Shown: positions 16,405-25,816, counted from the first letter of the stretch. The stretch: 64,000 bases of DNA from Amycolatopsis sp. NBC_01480 (GCF_036227205.1 NZ_CP109442.1:8122001-8186000), one strand, 5' to 3'. Notes: generated by a model not told the origin, from the letters alone. Numbers and translations are program-made.

Positions 16405-18026
16405 GCGGCCGACACCCACGCGTCGAACAGCTGGAGCCGGGACGAGGCCTCGAAACCGACGCCGTGCGCATTCGGCCCGAGCGCGAGCACCTGCGTCAGC
16501 TCGAACACCGGGATCGCGTACGCCTGCTCGACGATCAGCCGCTGCGCCTGCTCGGCGGCGGGCTTGCGGGCGGCCGGGTCGACGGTCGCGGACTGCTGGT
16601 CGAGCACGGCGTCCAGCGGGTTGCCCGGGGCCAGCTTGCTGCGGTTGCCGGTCTTGGTGGAGAACTGCTGGCGCAGGATGTCCGGGTCGGCGCGGGTGAC
16701 GTTGTACCAGAGGAAGTCGTAGTTCCCGGCCTGCTGCAGTTGCGTGGCCTCGGCGTTGGTGTGCAGCTGGATCTGCAGGTCGAAGCCGATCTTGCGCAGC
16801 TGCTGCTGGATCAGCTCCAGCACGCTCTGGTTCTGGTTGAAGACCGCGGAGAAGATCACCGACGCGCTCAGCCGCTGCCCGTTTTTCGTGCGGATGCCGT
16901 CGGGGCCGGGGACCCAGCCGTCGGCTTGCAGGAGCGCCTCGGCGCCGGTCGGGTCGTAGGCGAGGTCCTTCGACAGATCGGTGTAGAGCGGGGTGGCCGA
17001 GCCGAGGATGCTGGTGGCCGGCTTGTAGTTCTTGGTCAGCACGGTGCTCGTGACCTCGGGCCGGTTGATGCCCTTCGACACCGCCTGGCGGACCTTCACG
17101 TCGGCGAGCACCCCGCGGGTGACGTTCGCGTGCAGGTTGAACACGATGCCCGGGTTCGGCCGCACCGGCTCGGTGAAGCCGCCGCCCGCGGCGAACTGCG
17201 GCTCGTCGACGGGCTGGACGTCGGTGATCGCGTCGAGCTGGCCGGAGGCGAGGCTGCCGGTGCGCACGCCGGGCTCGGGCACGATCTTGTAGTCCACTTT
17301 GTCCAGGTAGGCCTCGCCCTGGTGGGCCCAGAGCGGCGAGCCCCAGTGGTAGCCGGTGCGCTTGGAGAGCACGACCTCCTGGTTGGGCTTGAAGCTGGTG
17401 AAGACGAACGGGCCGGAGCCGAGCAGCCCATCGCCCTGGCAACGCTGTTCCGCGGTCTTCTTGTAGGCCGCCGGTGCCAGCACGCCGAGCGACATCGTGG
17501 AGGTGGCCTGGAGGAACTGCGCGCTGGGCGCGGTGAAGTCGATCCGCACGGTGGCCGGGTCGACGACGGTGGAGCTCCGGTAGGTGGCCAGGTAGCTGGC
17601 GCCGAGCAGGGCCTTCGCGCCGAGCGCCTTGATGCCGTCGAAGCTGGTCTTCACGGCGCCGGCGTCGACCGGGGTGCCGTCGGAGAACGTCGCGCCGGGC
17701 TTGAGGTGGAAGGTGAAACTGGTGGAATCGGCGTTCACCGTCCACTTGTCGGCGAGCCACGGCGTGATCGCGCCGGTCTTCGGGTCCTGGTCGGTGAGCG
17801 AGTCCACGAGCTGGCGCCCGACGTTCAGCGCGGCGTTGGTGCTCACCTGCTGCGGGTCGAGGCAGTCCGGATTGGACGACAGGCCGAGCCGGAGGGTGCC
17901 GCCCGGGCGCGGCGGCCCGGCGTCGCCCGCGCCGGCCCCGCCCGCGGACGCGCAGGCGGTGAGCAGCAGGACCGGGAGTGCCAGCGCGGCGGCGCGCAGG
18001 AGACGGGATGGGGAGTGGCCGGGCAC
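16401..18026 (-). CDS. Extracellular solute-binding lipoprotein (peptide/nickel ABC type, SBP family 5)
   Basis: A 541-residue lipoprotein. GTG 18026 is chosen because AGGAGG lies 6 nt upstream and it yields a clean signal peptide with lipobox LTAC (Cys at residue 25); the longer open frame upstream lacks a good site. The mature part has the SBP-5 signatures GGTLRLGL, PWLADKWTVNADSTSFTFHL and FSDGTPVDAGAVKTSFD. First gene of the four-gene importer operon. Ligand unknown: peptides, nickel chelates or glycosides are all carried by this family. Confidence 0.92.
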   Translation of the reverse strand: MPGHSPSRLLRAAALALPVLLLTACASAGGAGAGDAGPPRPGGTLRLGLSSNPDCLDPQQVSTNAALNVGRQLVDSLTDQDPKTGAITPWLADKWTVNADSTSFTFHLKPGATFSDGTPVDAGAVKTSFDGIKALGAKALLGASYLATYRSSTVVDPATVRIDFTAPSAQFLQATSTMSLGVLAPAAYKKTAEQRCQGDGLLGSGPFVFTSFKPNQEVVLSKRTGYHWGSPLWAHQGEAYLDKVDYKIVPEPGVRTGSLASGQLDAITDVQPVDEPQFAAGGGFTEPVRPNPGIVFNLHANVTRGVLADVKVRQAVSKGINRPEVTSTVLTKNYKPATSILGSATPLYTDLSKDLAYDPTGAEALLQADGWVPGPDGIRTKNGQRLSASVIFSAVFNQNQSVLELIQQQLRKIGFDLQIQLHTNAEATQLQQAGNYDFLWYNVTRADPDILRQQFSTKTGNRSKLAPGNPLDAVLDQQSATVDPAARKPAAEQAQRLIVEQAYAIPVFELTQVLALGPNAHGVGFEASSRLQLFDAWVSAA

Positions 18027-18245
18027 GGAGATCCTCCTGTGGTGGGGACGGCGCAGGCTTCGCGCCGCCGCCAGCTCACACCGCCCCGGCGGCGGGCTGA
18101 ACCCCTTTCCAGGATGTGGACCGCGTTCCCAGCTGACGGCCACCGGCGAACATCTCGTTGACAGACAAGGGAAATCGTGCGGTGCCGGGGCGGGAACCGG
18201 GAAGGGGAAAGGGGTTTGTACGTCCAGCCCGTCCAGTCCGCGGGA

Positions 18246-18259
18246 ACCCGGGCCCGGGT
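18246..18259. promoter_or_regulatory. 14-bp GC palindrome upstream of HNH-like gene
   Basis: acccgggcccgggt is a perfect palindrome about 60 bp upstream of the GTG at 18321. The rest of 18027-18320 holds the importer promoter (leftward) but shows no clear consensus. A regulator site is possible; in such GC-rich DNA it may be chance. Confidence 0.25.
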
Positions 18260-18320
18260 GCTGGCGCTACTCGCCCGGTGCGGTGCGCGGGCCCGCGGCG
18301 GGGCAGGCTAGTTTGCCCGG

Positions 18321-18761
18321 GTGAGTCTCCTCGATGACGTGGCCGAGCGCGACGGCTGGCGGTGCTGGGTGTGCGACGAGCCCGTCGACCCCGGGATGTC
18401 GGTGAACGATCCGCGCGGGCCGAGCGTCGACAGCCGGACCGCGGACCGCAAGGCCAAGATCGCCGAGCGGCTGGCGCACCGCGGCTGCAACACCCGCAAG
18501 GGCGCGGTCAAGGTGGTCATCGCCTGGCCGGAGCGGCTGTACGTGGTCGACCCCGCCCCGCTGATCGCCGTCGCCGGCCGGCTGGAGCGCAAGGGCGGCC
18601 GCGAGACGGTCGCCCGCTGCCCGACCCGCCAGGACGCGCAGGACGCGGCGGACTGGCTGGTGGACCGCTTCTCCCGGCTGGTGCCGGGACTACCGGTGAC
18701 CGGGGGGGTCGAGCCGGGTGGTGGGCAGTTCCTTGTGGTGCTGAACGCCGGGCGCCGCTGA
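18321..18761 (+). CDS. Small cysteine-containing protein, HNH-endonuclease-like zinc site
   Basis: A 146-residue protein starting VSLLDDVAERDGWRCWVCDEPVDP: a C-x2-C pair (residues 15-18), SVDSRTADRKAKIAERLAHRGCNTRKG in the middle with His and a third Cys, resembling the zinc/HNH start of McrA-type nucleases (C-x2-C ... H-R-x-C-N). The rest (GRETVARCPTRQDAQDAADWLVDRF) carries no known catalytic motif. No fourth Cys is evident. A conserved actinomycete protein of unknown function is the safest call. Single gene with its own GTG start. Confidence 0.6.
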   Translation: MSLLDDVAERDGWRCWVCDEPVDPGMSVNDPRGPSVDSRTADRKAKIAERLAHRGCNTRKGAVKVVIAWPERLYVVDPAPLIAVAGRLERKGGRETVARCPTRQDAQDAADWLVDRFSRLVPGLPVTGGVEPGGGQFLVVLNAGRR

Positions 18762-18860
18762 CGCAGCTCAAGTGCCGTCAAGGCCTCCTCGGCTGCGACA
18801 CACGCTGTGATCGGCGAGTCGTCGGCGGCATGCCCGCCAATCAAGTTGTGGAATCGAGCT

Positions 18861-19535
18861 ATGGCGATGGCTGACACACCCGACACACCTTCGCGCCCGC
18901 AAGATGAGCACGCTGACTCGATGCGGCTACCGCCGAAACCTGACGTGGGCACAGGTCAGCCGTTCCCGCCACGTGCGCCAGCCTATTCGCGTGCCGATAA
19001 AGGGCTTCCCGGAGTCGACAAGGGCCGAGACGTCGGCCAGGGCAGGAAACATCGCCCACCGCCCGGTCAGGGTCCTACTTTGGTGTCGTATCAAGCCAGT
19101 CGGCGCAAGGCCGTAATGGCTGTCATCTGGACCTACGTTCTGGTGATGATCGGCATCTTCGTCATACGTGGATTTACGGCAAACTGGTTTCATTTCTGGT
19201 GGATCTGGCCGGCCGTGGCAGGGTTTTCCCTGCTTGCATATCCCATCGTCATCAAAGAGGGCACCGCCGCGGGTGCCGAGTGGGTCATGGTCAACAAGGG
19301 CTGGGTTCGCGTCTATGAGCTGACCTCGATCAAGGCCTATACTTATAGCAATACGCTGAATCTGCATTTTGTCGACAGCGGTGGACGAAAGCTGCAAGCC
19401 GGCATCGGCAGGCTGCAGGACGACCGGCGAATCTGGGATCTGACCTACAACGGAATCCTCCACTCAGTGGTCAACAATGCCGCGGAGACCAACCACCTTG
19501 CCCGCGGCACGCTCAGGCTTCCGGGAAAGACCTAG
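18861..19535 (+). CDS. Membrane protein with cytoplasmic N-terminus and C-terminal PH-like domain
   Basis: A 224-residue protein (ATG 18861; ATG 18867 is an alternative). Residues 1-70 are Pro/Gly/Lys-rich and disordered; two transmembrane helices follow (AVMAVIWTYVLVMIGIFVI and FHFWWIWPAVAGFSLLAYP); the C-terminal part (WVMVNKGWVRVYELTSIKAYTY...) reads like a PH-like/bPH2 beta domain. GC is lower than its neighbours (many AT-ending codons), which suggests a different origin or relaxed selection. Function unknown. Confidence 0.6.
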   Translation: MAMADTPDTPSRPQDEHADSMRLPPKPDVGTGQPFPPRAPAYSRADKGLPGVDKGRDVGQGRKHRPPPGQGPTLVSYQASRRKAVMAVIWTYVLVMIGIFVIRGFTANWFHFWWIWPAVAGFSLLAYPIVIKEGTAAGAEWVMVNKGWVRVYELTSIKAYTYSNTLNLHFVDSGGRKLQAGIGRLQDDRRIWDLTYNGILHSVVNNAAETNHLARGTLRLPGKT

Positions 19536-19581
19536 ACATCGCCACTCCACCGTATATCCCAACCTGACCAAGGAGTCCGCC

Positions 19582-20451
19582 TCAAAGCAGCCCGAGGACC
19601 AGCGCGAGTGGCGGCCAGGCCGCGCGGCCGCGGCGGGTGCAGGCGAACGAGCGCAGCCGCACGTCCGGGCCGGTCAGCGGGAGCAGCGCGACGTCGGGCC
19701 GGGTCGGCCGGTCCAGGGGCAGCAGCCCGACGCCGGGGCCTGCGACGATGAGGTCTTCCACCAGGTCGAGGCTGTCGGCGCGGTGGGTCACGCGCGGGCT
19801 GAACCCGGCCATCGACGCGAGGGTGCGCAGCACGTCCTCGTCGGCGCGGTTGCGGGAGTTGCCGATCCAGTCGTGGTCGCGGAACGCGCGGAACACCGTG
19901 AGCGTGTCGCCGCCGTCCGGGGCCGGCGCGGGCACGCCGAGGCCCCACGGCGCCGTCCACAGTGGAGCGACGTCGACCGCGCGGTCGACCGTGGCCGGCG
20001 CCAGGTCGTAGTCGTAGGTCAGGGCGAGGTCGACGTCGTCGGCCATCAGCTGGGCCAGCGCCTCGGCCGGCTCGTACTCGCTGATCACCAGCCGCACCCG
20101 CGGGAACCGCCCGGCCAGCTGGTCGGCGACCGGCAGCAGCGAGCGCCGGATGGCCGTGGCGAACCCGGCGACGCGCACGGTCCCGGCGGGCTCGCTGGCC
20201 GGGTCGAGGTCGGCGCGGGCGGCCTCGACGGCGGCCAGGATCGACACGGCGTGCTCGGCCAGGCGCTGCCCGGCCGGGGTCAGCCGCACCCGGCGGCCGT
20301 CCGGCTCCAGCAGCGGGGTGCCGGTTTCCCGGGCCAGCACGGCGATCTGCTGCGAAACCGTCGACGTGGTGGTCCCGAGCACATCGGCGACCGCGTGCAT
20401 CGAGCCGAGCCGGGAGAGTTCGAGCAGGAACTGCAGGCGACGGGTCTCCAT
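19582..20451 (-). CDS. LysR-family transcriptional regulator
   Basis: A 289-residue regulator: N-terminal winged HTH ([38 protein letters not shown]) and a C-terminal periplasmic-binding-like effector domain. ATG 20451 gives the canonical LysR start; a GTG at 20466 is possible. It diverges from the EamA exporter, with a 7-bp inverted repeat in the gap, so it most likely controls that exporter and itself. Effector unknown. Confidence 0.88.
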   Translation of the reverse strand: METRRLQFLLELSRLGSMHAVADVLGTTTSTVSQQIAVLARETGTPLLEPDGRRVRLTPAGQRLAEHAVSILAAVEAARADLDPASEPAGTVRVAGFATAIRRSLLPVADQLAGRFPRVRLVISEYEPAEALAQLMADDVDLALTYDYDLAPATVDRAVDVAPLWTAPWGLGVPAPAPDGGDTLTVFRAFRDHDWIGNSRNRADEDVLRTLASMAGFSPRVTHRADSLDLVEDLIVAGPGVGLLPLDRPTRPDVALLPLTGPDVRLRSFACTRRGRAAWPPLALVLGLL

Positions 20452-20481
20452 CCCGCCATTGTCCACGGTCGCTGAACGGTA

Positions 20482-20504
20482 CGTCCACGATCGCCAGGTG
20501 GACG
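20482..20504. promoter_or_regulatory. Inverted repeat, probable LysR operator
   Basis: cgtccac (20482-20488), 9-bp spacer, gtggacg (20498-20504), lying between the divergent LysR and EamA starts. A third gtccac half-site is at 20461-20466, and gaacggt occurs twice (20475, 20506). Spacing fits a LysR dimer box. Confidence 0.55.
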
Positions 20505-20534
20505 CGAACGGTCGTCGTGGGCTTACCTGGGCAC

Positions 20535-21419
20535 GTGCTCCCTTCCTCCGCCCGCGCCGGCGCCTCGCTCGCCGTCGCCTCCATGCTCTGCGTCCAGCTC
20601 GGCCTCGCCGTGTCGGTGGGCCTGTTCGACGAGATCGGCCCCGGCGGCGCCGCGTTCCTCCGCCTGGCCTGGGCCGGGGTGCTGCTGCTCGTGCTGGTCC
20701 GGCCGCGCCTTTCCGGGTTCAGCCGCTCGACGCTGCTCGCGTGCGTCGCGCTCGGCGTGGTCACCGCGGGCATGACGATGCTGTTCATGGCCGCCGTGGC
20801 GCGGTTGCCGATGGGCACGGCAAGCGCGCTGGAGTTCCTCGGCCCGCTCACCGTCGCGGTGGCGCGGGGGAGCGGCGGGAAACGGCTGTGGCCGGTGCTC
20901 GCGGCCGTCGGCGTGCTGCTGCTGACCGAGCCGTGGCGCGGCGGCGTGGACCTGGTCGGCGTCGGCTACGCGCTGGCGTCGGCGGTCTGCTGGGCGAGCT
21001 ACATCCTGCTGACCCAGCGGGTCGGCGACGAGGTGGCGGGCGTCCGCGGCCTGGCCGTGTCGATGCCGGTGGCGGGCCTGGTCGCGACGGTCGTGGCCGG
21101 CCCCGCGGCGTTCGGGCACCTGACCTGGCCGCTGGTGTTCGCCGGGCTCGGCCTGGCGCTGCTGGTCCCGGTGATCCCGTTCAGCCTCGAGATGCTCGCC
21201 CTGCGCCGGCTGACGACGTCCGCGTTCGGCACCCTGATGAGCGTCGAGCCCGCGCTGGCCCTGATCATCGGATTGCTGGTGCTGCACCAGATCCCGAACG
21301 TCGGCGCGATCGCCGGCGTGGCGTTCGTGGTGGCCGCGGGCATCGGCGCGGAGCGGACCGGGGCGCGTCAGCCGGTCGTCAGTGCTTCAGTCGGTGCGAG
21401 TGCTGTTCGGCAGGAATGA
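20535..21419 (+). CDS. EamA/RhtA-type transporter
   Basis: A 294-residue drug/metabolite-superfamily permease with about ten transmembrane helices in two repeats (first ending [22 protein letters not shown], second [24 protein letters not shown]), as in RhtA threonine/homoserine exporters. GTG 20535 ([12 protein letters not shown]) is the probable start; an upstream GTG adds six residues. Likely exports an amino acid or analogue under control of the divergent LysR protein. Confidence 0.85.
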   Translation: MLPSSARAGASLAVASMLCVQLGLAVSVGLFDEIGPGGAAFLRLAWAGVLLLVLVRPRLSGFSRSTLLACVALGVVTAGMTMLFMAAVARLPMGTASALEFLGPLTVAVARGSGGKRLWPVLAAVGVLLLTEPWRGGVDLVGVGYALASAVCWASYILLTQRVGDEVAGVRGLAVSMPVAGLVATVVAGPAAFGHLTWPLVFAGLGLALLVPVIPFSLEMLALRRLTTSAFGTLMSVEPALALIIGLLVLHQIPNVGAIAGVAFVVAAGIGAERTGARQPVVSASVGASAVRQE

Positions 21420-21539
21420 GCGTAGTGCCTCGGCGAGGTGCATGCTTGCGCCCTAGCGCGAAAGCCGCCCCCGCGCCTATCGCCCTTACCCGTAAGTGCG
21501 TACTTCAAGATCGCGCCGGCCTTCCTTAGGCTGGCGCGC

Positions 21540-22166
21540 ATGCACGTGGAGATCTGGAGCGACATCATCTGCCCGTGGTGCTACCTCGGCAAGGCACGGT
21601 TCGAGGCGGCACTCGGCTCGTTCGAGCACCGGGACGAGGTGACGGTGACGTTCCGCTCGTTCGAGCTGGACCCGTCGCGCGACACCGTGGAGCCGTTGCA
21701 GAAGATGCTGTCCGCCCGATACGGGCCCGACGCCGTCCAGATGGAGGAGCGGATGGCCGGGCTGGTCGCGGCCGAGGGGCTCGGCTACCGCGTCGACCGC
21801 GAGGTCGGCAGCACCTTCGACGCGCACCGGCTGCTGCACCTCGCGCGCGAGCAGGGCGTGGAGAACGAGCTGGTGAACGCCCTGTTCAAGGCCAACTTCG
21901 CCGAGGCACGGCCGTTGTTCACCGGCGACACCCTGCTGGAAGTCGCGGCCGAAGCGGGCCTCGACCGGACGGCGGCGGAGCGCGTGCTCGCCGATCCCGC
22001 GGCCTACGCCGAGGCCGTCCGCGAGGAGGAGCAGGAGGCCTCACGGCTCGGTGCCACGGGCGTGCCGTTTTTCGTGCTGGACCGACGGTTCGGCGTCGCC
22101 GGCGGGCAGTCGGTGGAGGTTTTCGCGCGGGCGCTGGAGCAGGCCTGGGAGCAGCGCGCCGCGTGA
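21540..22166 (+). CDS. DsbA-family oxidoreductase (FrnE-like)
   Basis: A 208-residue cytoplasmic thioredoxin-fold protein with CPWC at residues 11-14 (IWSDIICPWCYLGKARFE) and the cis-Pro loop GVPFFVLDRRFGVAGGQS near residue 180, the hallmark of FrnE/2-hydroxychromene-isomerase-like DsbA proteins. ATG 21540 is followed directly by the conserved start HVEIWSD. Stand-alone gene. Probably a thiol-disulfide oxidoreductase or isomerase used in stress response or polyketide-type metabolism. Confidence 0.9.
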   Translation: MHVEIWSDIICPWCYLGKARFEAALGSFEHRDEVTVTFRSFELDPSRDTVEPLQKMLSARYGPDAVQMEERMAGLVAAEGLGYRVDREVGSTFDAHRLLHLAREQGVENELVNALFKANFAEARPLFTGDTLLEVAAEAGLDRTAAERVLADPAAYAEAVREEEQEASRLGATGVPFFVLDRRFGVAGGQSVEVFARALEQAWEQRAA

Positions 22167-22440
22167 GCCGAGTGTGAAGGATCTTCTGGTTCGCCACCGG
22201 CTCGCCTACGATGGCGACCGGGCGGCGCGGGTGCGGCGTCCCGGGACAAGGGCTGGGGGACGGTCTGGACCACTGATGCCGCACGAGAGCTGGGCGTAGC
22301 GCATCGACATGGGGACGATGAACCACTGCCGGCTCGGGCACCGGCGCGCACCGCGTGCCGGCACCCGGGCCTGAAGCGTGTTCGAGCACCGGTGACGGCC
22401 TGTTCCGCGGCCTCCGCGAGCGGAGAAGGAACGGACTGGG

Positions 22441-23778
22441 GTGCACTCTTTCGACTACATCGTCGTGGGCGGCGGGACGGCGGGCTGCGTGCTCGCCGCG
22501 CGGCTTTCGGAGGACGCGCGCGTGCTCCTGCTCGAAGCCGGACCGGCCGAACCACTCGTCGCCATGGCGGATCCCCTCGCCTGGCCCCGGCTGGCTCAGT
22601 CCTCTGTGGACTGGGACCTGGAGACCGTCCCGCAGCCCGGCACCGGCGGTGAGGCCCATCGGTGGCCGCGTGGCAAGGTGCTCGGCGGCTCGGGCGGCAT
22701 CGGCGGGCTGACGCACGTGCCGGGCGACCGGTCCGCGTACGACGCCTGGGCCGTGCCCGGCTGGGACGGCGCGGCGCTGGAGCCGTACCTGACCCGCGCG
22801 CCCGCGGAGGTGGTGCCGGACCGGGAACCGTTGTGGGAAGCCTGTTTCGCGGCCGCCATGGAGGCGGGCCACTCGGCCATCTGGACCAACACAACCACGG
22901 TTGATGGGGTACGGCGGAGCGCGGCCGACGTCTACCTCGCGCCGGACCGGCCGAACCTCACGGTGGTCACCGACGCCTGCGCCCGGCGGCTCGTGCTCGA
23001 CGGGACCGTTTGCTGCGGCGTCGAATACCGCGTCGGCGACCGGGACGAGACGGCAGTTGCGAAGGCAGAGGTGGTGCTCGCGGCCGGGGTGGTGGGCAGC
23101 CCGCTCCTGCTGCTGCGGTCGGGAATCGGTCCAGGCGCCGACTTGCGCGCGGCGGGCATCACCGTCGTCGCGGACCTGCCGGGAGTGGGCGCGAACTTGC
23201 AGGACCCGCCGCGCGTGGCCGTCTCCTATTCGGCCACGCGGCCGGTGCGGGCGGCTCGGTTCGCGCGTATGCCGCACGTCCTCGCACCGGATCTGCTGAT
23301 CACCTTCGCCGACGTGCCGGTGTACCCGCGGTCGGTTCGCGGCCTGGAGGACGGCTACTCCGTGCTCGTCACCCTGACCGCCCCGGCTTCGCGAGGAGCG
23401 GTGCGGCTGGACGGCGTCGACCCGGGCTATCTCAGCGAGGCGGCGGATCTGGACCGGCTCGCGGACGGAATCCGGCGGGCACGGGCGATCGGCACCGCGG
23501 CTGCGCTCGAAGCGGTGCGGGACAAGGAGATCGTGCCCGGGCTCCCGGCGCAGTCGGACGAGGCGCTGCGGGCGTACGTCAGGCAGGCGGTCTCCACGGC
23601 GCACGACTCCGTCGGGACGTGCGCGCTCGGCGCGGTGGTCGATCCGGCGCTGGCGGTGCGCGGGATCAGCGGCCTGCGGGTGGCGGACGCGTCCGTGCTG
23701 CCGTCTCCGGGATCCGGTCAGGTCAACGCGACGGTGCTGGCCGTGGCCGAGCGGGCGGCGGAGCTGATCAAGAGCTGA
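22441..23778 (+). CDS. GMC-family oxidoreductase, short form
   Basis: A 445-residue FAD-dependent oxidoreductase: N-terminal dinucleotide-binding motif FDYIVVGGGTAGCVLAARLSE, the GMC signature [15 protein letters not shown] near residue 80, and a C-terminal active-site region HDSVGTCALG (His in place of the usual HP/HN pair) and GSGQVNATVLAVAERAAELI. Shorter than usual GMC enzymes (500-570 aa), mainly by a trimmed substrate domain, yet with both FAD and catalytic ends present. The usual Asn/Ser in [12 protein letters not shown] motifs is replaced by Gly-rich GSGGIGG. Substrate unknown; oxidises an alcohol. Confidence 0.82.
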   Translation: MHSFDYIVVGGGTAGCVLAARLSEDARVLLLEAGPAEPLVAMADPLAWPRLAQSSVDWDLETVPQPGTGGEAHRWPRGKVLGGSGGIGGLTHVPGDRSAYDAWAVPGWDGAALEPYLTRAPAEVVPDREPLWEACFAAAMEAGHSAIWTNTTTVDGVRRSAADVYLAPDRPNLTVVTDACARRLVLDGTVCCGVEYRVGDRDETAVAKAEVVLAAGVVGSPLLLLRSGIGPGADLRAAGITVVADLPGVGANLQDPPRVAVSYSATRPVRAARFARMPHVLAPDLLITFADVPVYPRSVRGLEDGYSVLVTLTAPASRGAVRLDGVDPGYLSEAADLDRLADGIRRARAIGTAAALEAVRDKEIVPGLPAQSDEALRAYVRQAVSTAHDSVGTCALGAVVDPALAVRGISGLRVADASVLPSPGSGQVNATVLAVAERAAELIKS

Positions 23779-23802
23779 GCGGAGTGTCCACAGTAGACAC
23801 TG

Positions 23803-24303
23803 TCAGCCGGACCAGCCGCTGAGCCGGTTGAGCAGGCGTTCCAGCACCTCGGGATCGGCCGCCACCGGGGCGCCGGAGACCGGCTCGTCCACCAGGGTGC
23901 GCCGCTCCTGGCGGCGGGGGAGGCGGACCTGGCCCGCCGACAGCCCGCCGGGCAGCGGCAGCTCGCACCAGGTGGTGCGGCCCGCGGCGCCGCGGGGCTC
24001 GACGCCCATCCGCTCGCCGGGCGCCGGCCTCGGCGGTCTGGGGTCGGGCAGGTCGTCCTCGACCTCGACCACCAGCACGTCGCCGCGCAGCTGCAGCCGC
24101 ACGGTGACGAACGCGGGCGATGCGGGACGGCTCTGGTCCACGACGTCGCCGACGAGCCGGGAGGTCGTGGCGGTGACCTGCTCCACCATGGGCAGCAGGG
24201 ACCAGTCGCTCAGGAGCAGGCGGACGAACAGCTCGGTGCACGGAACTGCACTGGGCTGCGCCACCAGTCGGAGATCGTCCACCTGGGTGATGCGCGCGCT
24301 CAA
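23803..24303 (-). CDS. Putative ATP-binding (HATPase_c-like) regulatory protein, degenerate
   Basis: A 166-residue protein. In-frame stop just upstream makes the TTG at 24303 the only credible start, with AGGAAGG nearby. The segment LFVRLLLSDWSLLPMVEQVTATTSRLVGDVVD followed by VRLQLRGDVLVVEVEDDLPDPRPP resembles anti-sigma/RsbW-type ATPases of actinomycetes (helix, N-box region, then D-x-x-P turn). A full G-box is not visible. Lies opposite to and 305 bp from the sigma-factor gene. Could be an anti-sigma or anti-anti-sigma component; not certain. Confidence 0.55.
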   Translation of the reverse strand: MSARITQVDDLRLVAQPSAVPCTELFVRLLLSDWSLLPMVEQVTATTSRLVGDVVDQSRPASPAFVTVRLQLRGDVLVVEVEDDLPDPRPPRPAPGERMGVEPRGAAGRTTWCELPLPGGLSAGQVRLPRRQERRTLVDEPVSGAPVAADPEVLERLLNRLSGWSG

Positions 24304-24608
24304 GCCTCACCTTCCTCATCGGCTCCCGGGCCCGGCCGAGCGGGACCGTGCGGGCATCATGCCACCGCCGCCACGCCGCGGTTCGGGCGGCTGTCGATGG
24401 GCGTGTCCTGGTGCTGGGCCTCGGGAAACAGCCTCGGAAACGTCGCAGGTCAGCGGCTTGCCGGGAAGGTCTGGACCAGCTCGGTGGGCCGGTGCCCGAC
24501 CGGCCGCCGAACCAGGGACGAAAGACCCCGCCCGGCCCGCCGGGAACCGGCTCAACCTTTTGCGGGCGTCACCCGTCAAAACCGGCATGGGTGCGCGCAA
24601 GGACCTTC
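24304..24608. promoter_or_regulatory. Intergenic region upstream of sigma-factor gene
   Basis: About 305 bases without a gene. The only recognised element is an ECF-type promoter pair near the right end: GGAACC (24543-24548), 18-bp gap, CGTC (24567-24570), 38 nt before the sigma-factor ATG, which would fit autoregulation. Nothing else is evident. Confidence 0.4.
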
Positions 24609-25121
24609 ATGGCCCGCGGTGACGCCGAATTCGCCGAGTTCGTCCGGGCGAGCTCGGCGCGGCTGCTGCGCGCGGCGTACCTGCTGACCGGCGATCGCCA
24701 CCAGGCCGAGGACGACGTCCAGACCGCCCTGGTCCGCACGTACACCTCGTGGGGGAAGATCCGGCGGCAGGACCCGTTCGCCTACACCCGCCGGGTGCTC
24801 GCGAACCACGTGATCGACCGCTGGCGCCGCCCGATCCGCGAGGACGCCACCGAGGAGCTGCCCGAGCGGCCGGTCGTCCGGGACTTCACCGACGGCGTCG
24901 TCACGCAGGAGTGGCTGATGCGCGCGCTGGCCGAGCTGAGCGCGCGGGAACGAGCCGTGGTGGTGCTGCGGCACTTCTGCGACCTGTCCGAGGCGGACGT
25001 CGCCGCCGAGTTGAAGGTCTCACTGGGCACGGTGAAGAGCACGAACTCCCGGGCGCTCGCGAAGATGCGCGTGGCGGCCGGTCCGCGGGTGCTCGAATGC
25101 GCGGCGGGGAGGGCATCGTGA
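24609..25121 (+). CDS. ECF RNA polymerase sigma factor, SigE/SigL-like actinobacterial family
   Basis: A 170-residue sigma factor. Region 2 (FAEFVRASSARLLRAAYLLTGD..QAEDDVQTALVRTY) and region 4 with HTH (LSEADVAAELKVSLGTVKSTNSRALAKM) are complete; the SWGKIRRQDPFAYTRRVLANHVIDRWRR linker is that of the SigE_fam_strep group. ATG 24609 is the natural start. Its stop overlaps the next gene (GTGA), which encodes a single-pass membrane protein, the usual arrangement of a sigma factor and its membrane partner. Confidence 0.92.
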   Translation: MARGDAEFAEFVRASSARLLRAAYLLTGDRHQAEDDVQTALVRTYTSWGKIRRQDPFAYTRRVLANHVIDRWRRPIREDATEELPERPVVRDFTDGVVTQEWLMRALAELSARERAVVVLRHFCDLSEADVAAELKVSLGTVKSTNSRALAKMRVAAGPRVLECAAGRAS

Positions 25122-25816
25122 CGGACCTCGACGGCCTGCGCGCCGCCCTCGCCGAACCGCCCGCCGAGCCGTTCGCCGACGTCGACCTGGCGCGGGTGAT
25201 GCGGCTGGGCCGCCGCCGGCGCCGGTACCGCCGGCTGGTCACCGGGGCGTCGGCCCTGGCCGCGGTGGCGGCGGTGGCCGGGCTGCTTGCCGGCGTCCAG
25301 CAGTGGCGCGAGCCGGCACCGCCGGCGATCGGGGCGCCACCCACCGTCACGCCCGGGCCGCCCACGACGTCCGACGGCCTGCAGATCGGCGAGGTCATCG
25401 ACACCGGCGCCGTGGACGACGAGGGCGAGGTGGTGCTGTACCTGCGCGCGTTCGAGCCGGACCAGTACCTGCCCGCCCCGGCGGTGCGGCCGTACCAGCT
25501 GGTGCTCGGCCATCGGCAGGGGAAGGCCGTCACGGCGGACGTGGTGGGCGGCTCGGGCGTGCCCACTCAGGGCTTCCACGCGCTGACTGTCGGTCGCCCG
25601 GGCCGCGACGTTCCGTTCTACGGTTACTACGCCGGCCCCGCGCGGCGCGTCACCGCCGAGGCGGGCGGGCTGGTCTACACGGCGGAGACAGCGGTGGTCG
25701 ACCAGGCCGGCGTGACCGTTTTCTGGTTCCCCCGCAAGGACGTCAAGCCGCTGGCCGCCTTCCCGGCCCTGCCGATGAACGCCTACGACGGCAAGGGCCG
25801 GCGCCTGCTCTCCTGA
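25118..25816 (+). CDS. Single-pass membrane protein, probable partner of the sigma factor
   Basis: A 232-residue protein with a cytoplasmic N-terminus of about 40 residues (LAEPPAEPFADVDLARVMRLGRRRRRYRR), one transmembrane helix (VTGASALAAVAAVAGLLAGV) and an extracytoplasmic beta-rich domain after a Pro/Thr linker. No zinc anti-sigma motif (HxxxCxxC) is present. The GTG start overlaps the sigma-factor stop. Such pairs are widespread in actinomycetes; an anti-sigma role is inferred from gene position only. Confidence 0.7.
   Translation: MTDLDGLRAALAEPPAEPFADVDLARVMRLGRRRRRYRRLVTGASALAAVAAVAGLLAGVQQWREPAPPAIGAPPTVTPGPPTTSDGLQIGEVIDTGAVDDEGEVVLYLRAFEPDQYLPAPAVRPYQLVLGHRQGKAVTADVVGGSGVPTQGFHALTVGRPGRDVPFYGYYAGPARRVTAEAGGLVYTAETAVVDQAGVTVFWFPRKDVKPLAAFPALPMNAYDGKGRRLLS

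Noticed and set aside
22167..22440. Possible small gene upstream of the GMC oxidoreductase
   Set aside because: Short frames only, no consistent start or codon bias; treated as intergenic.
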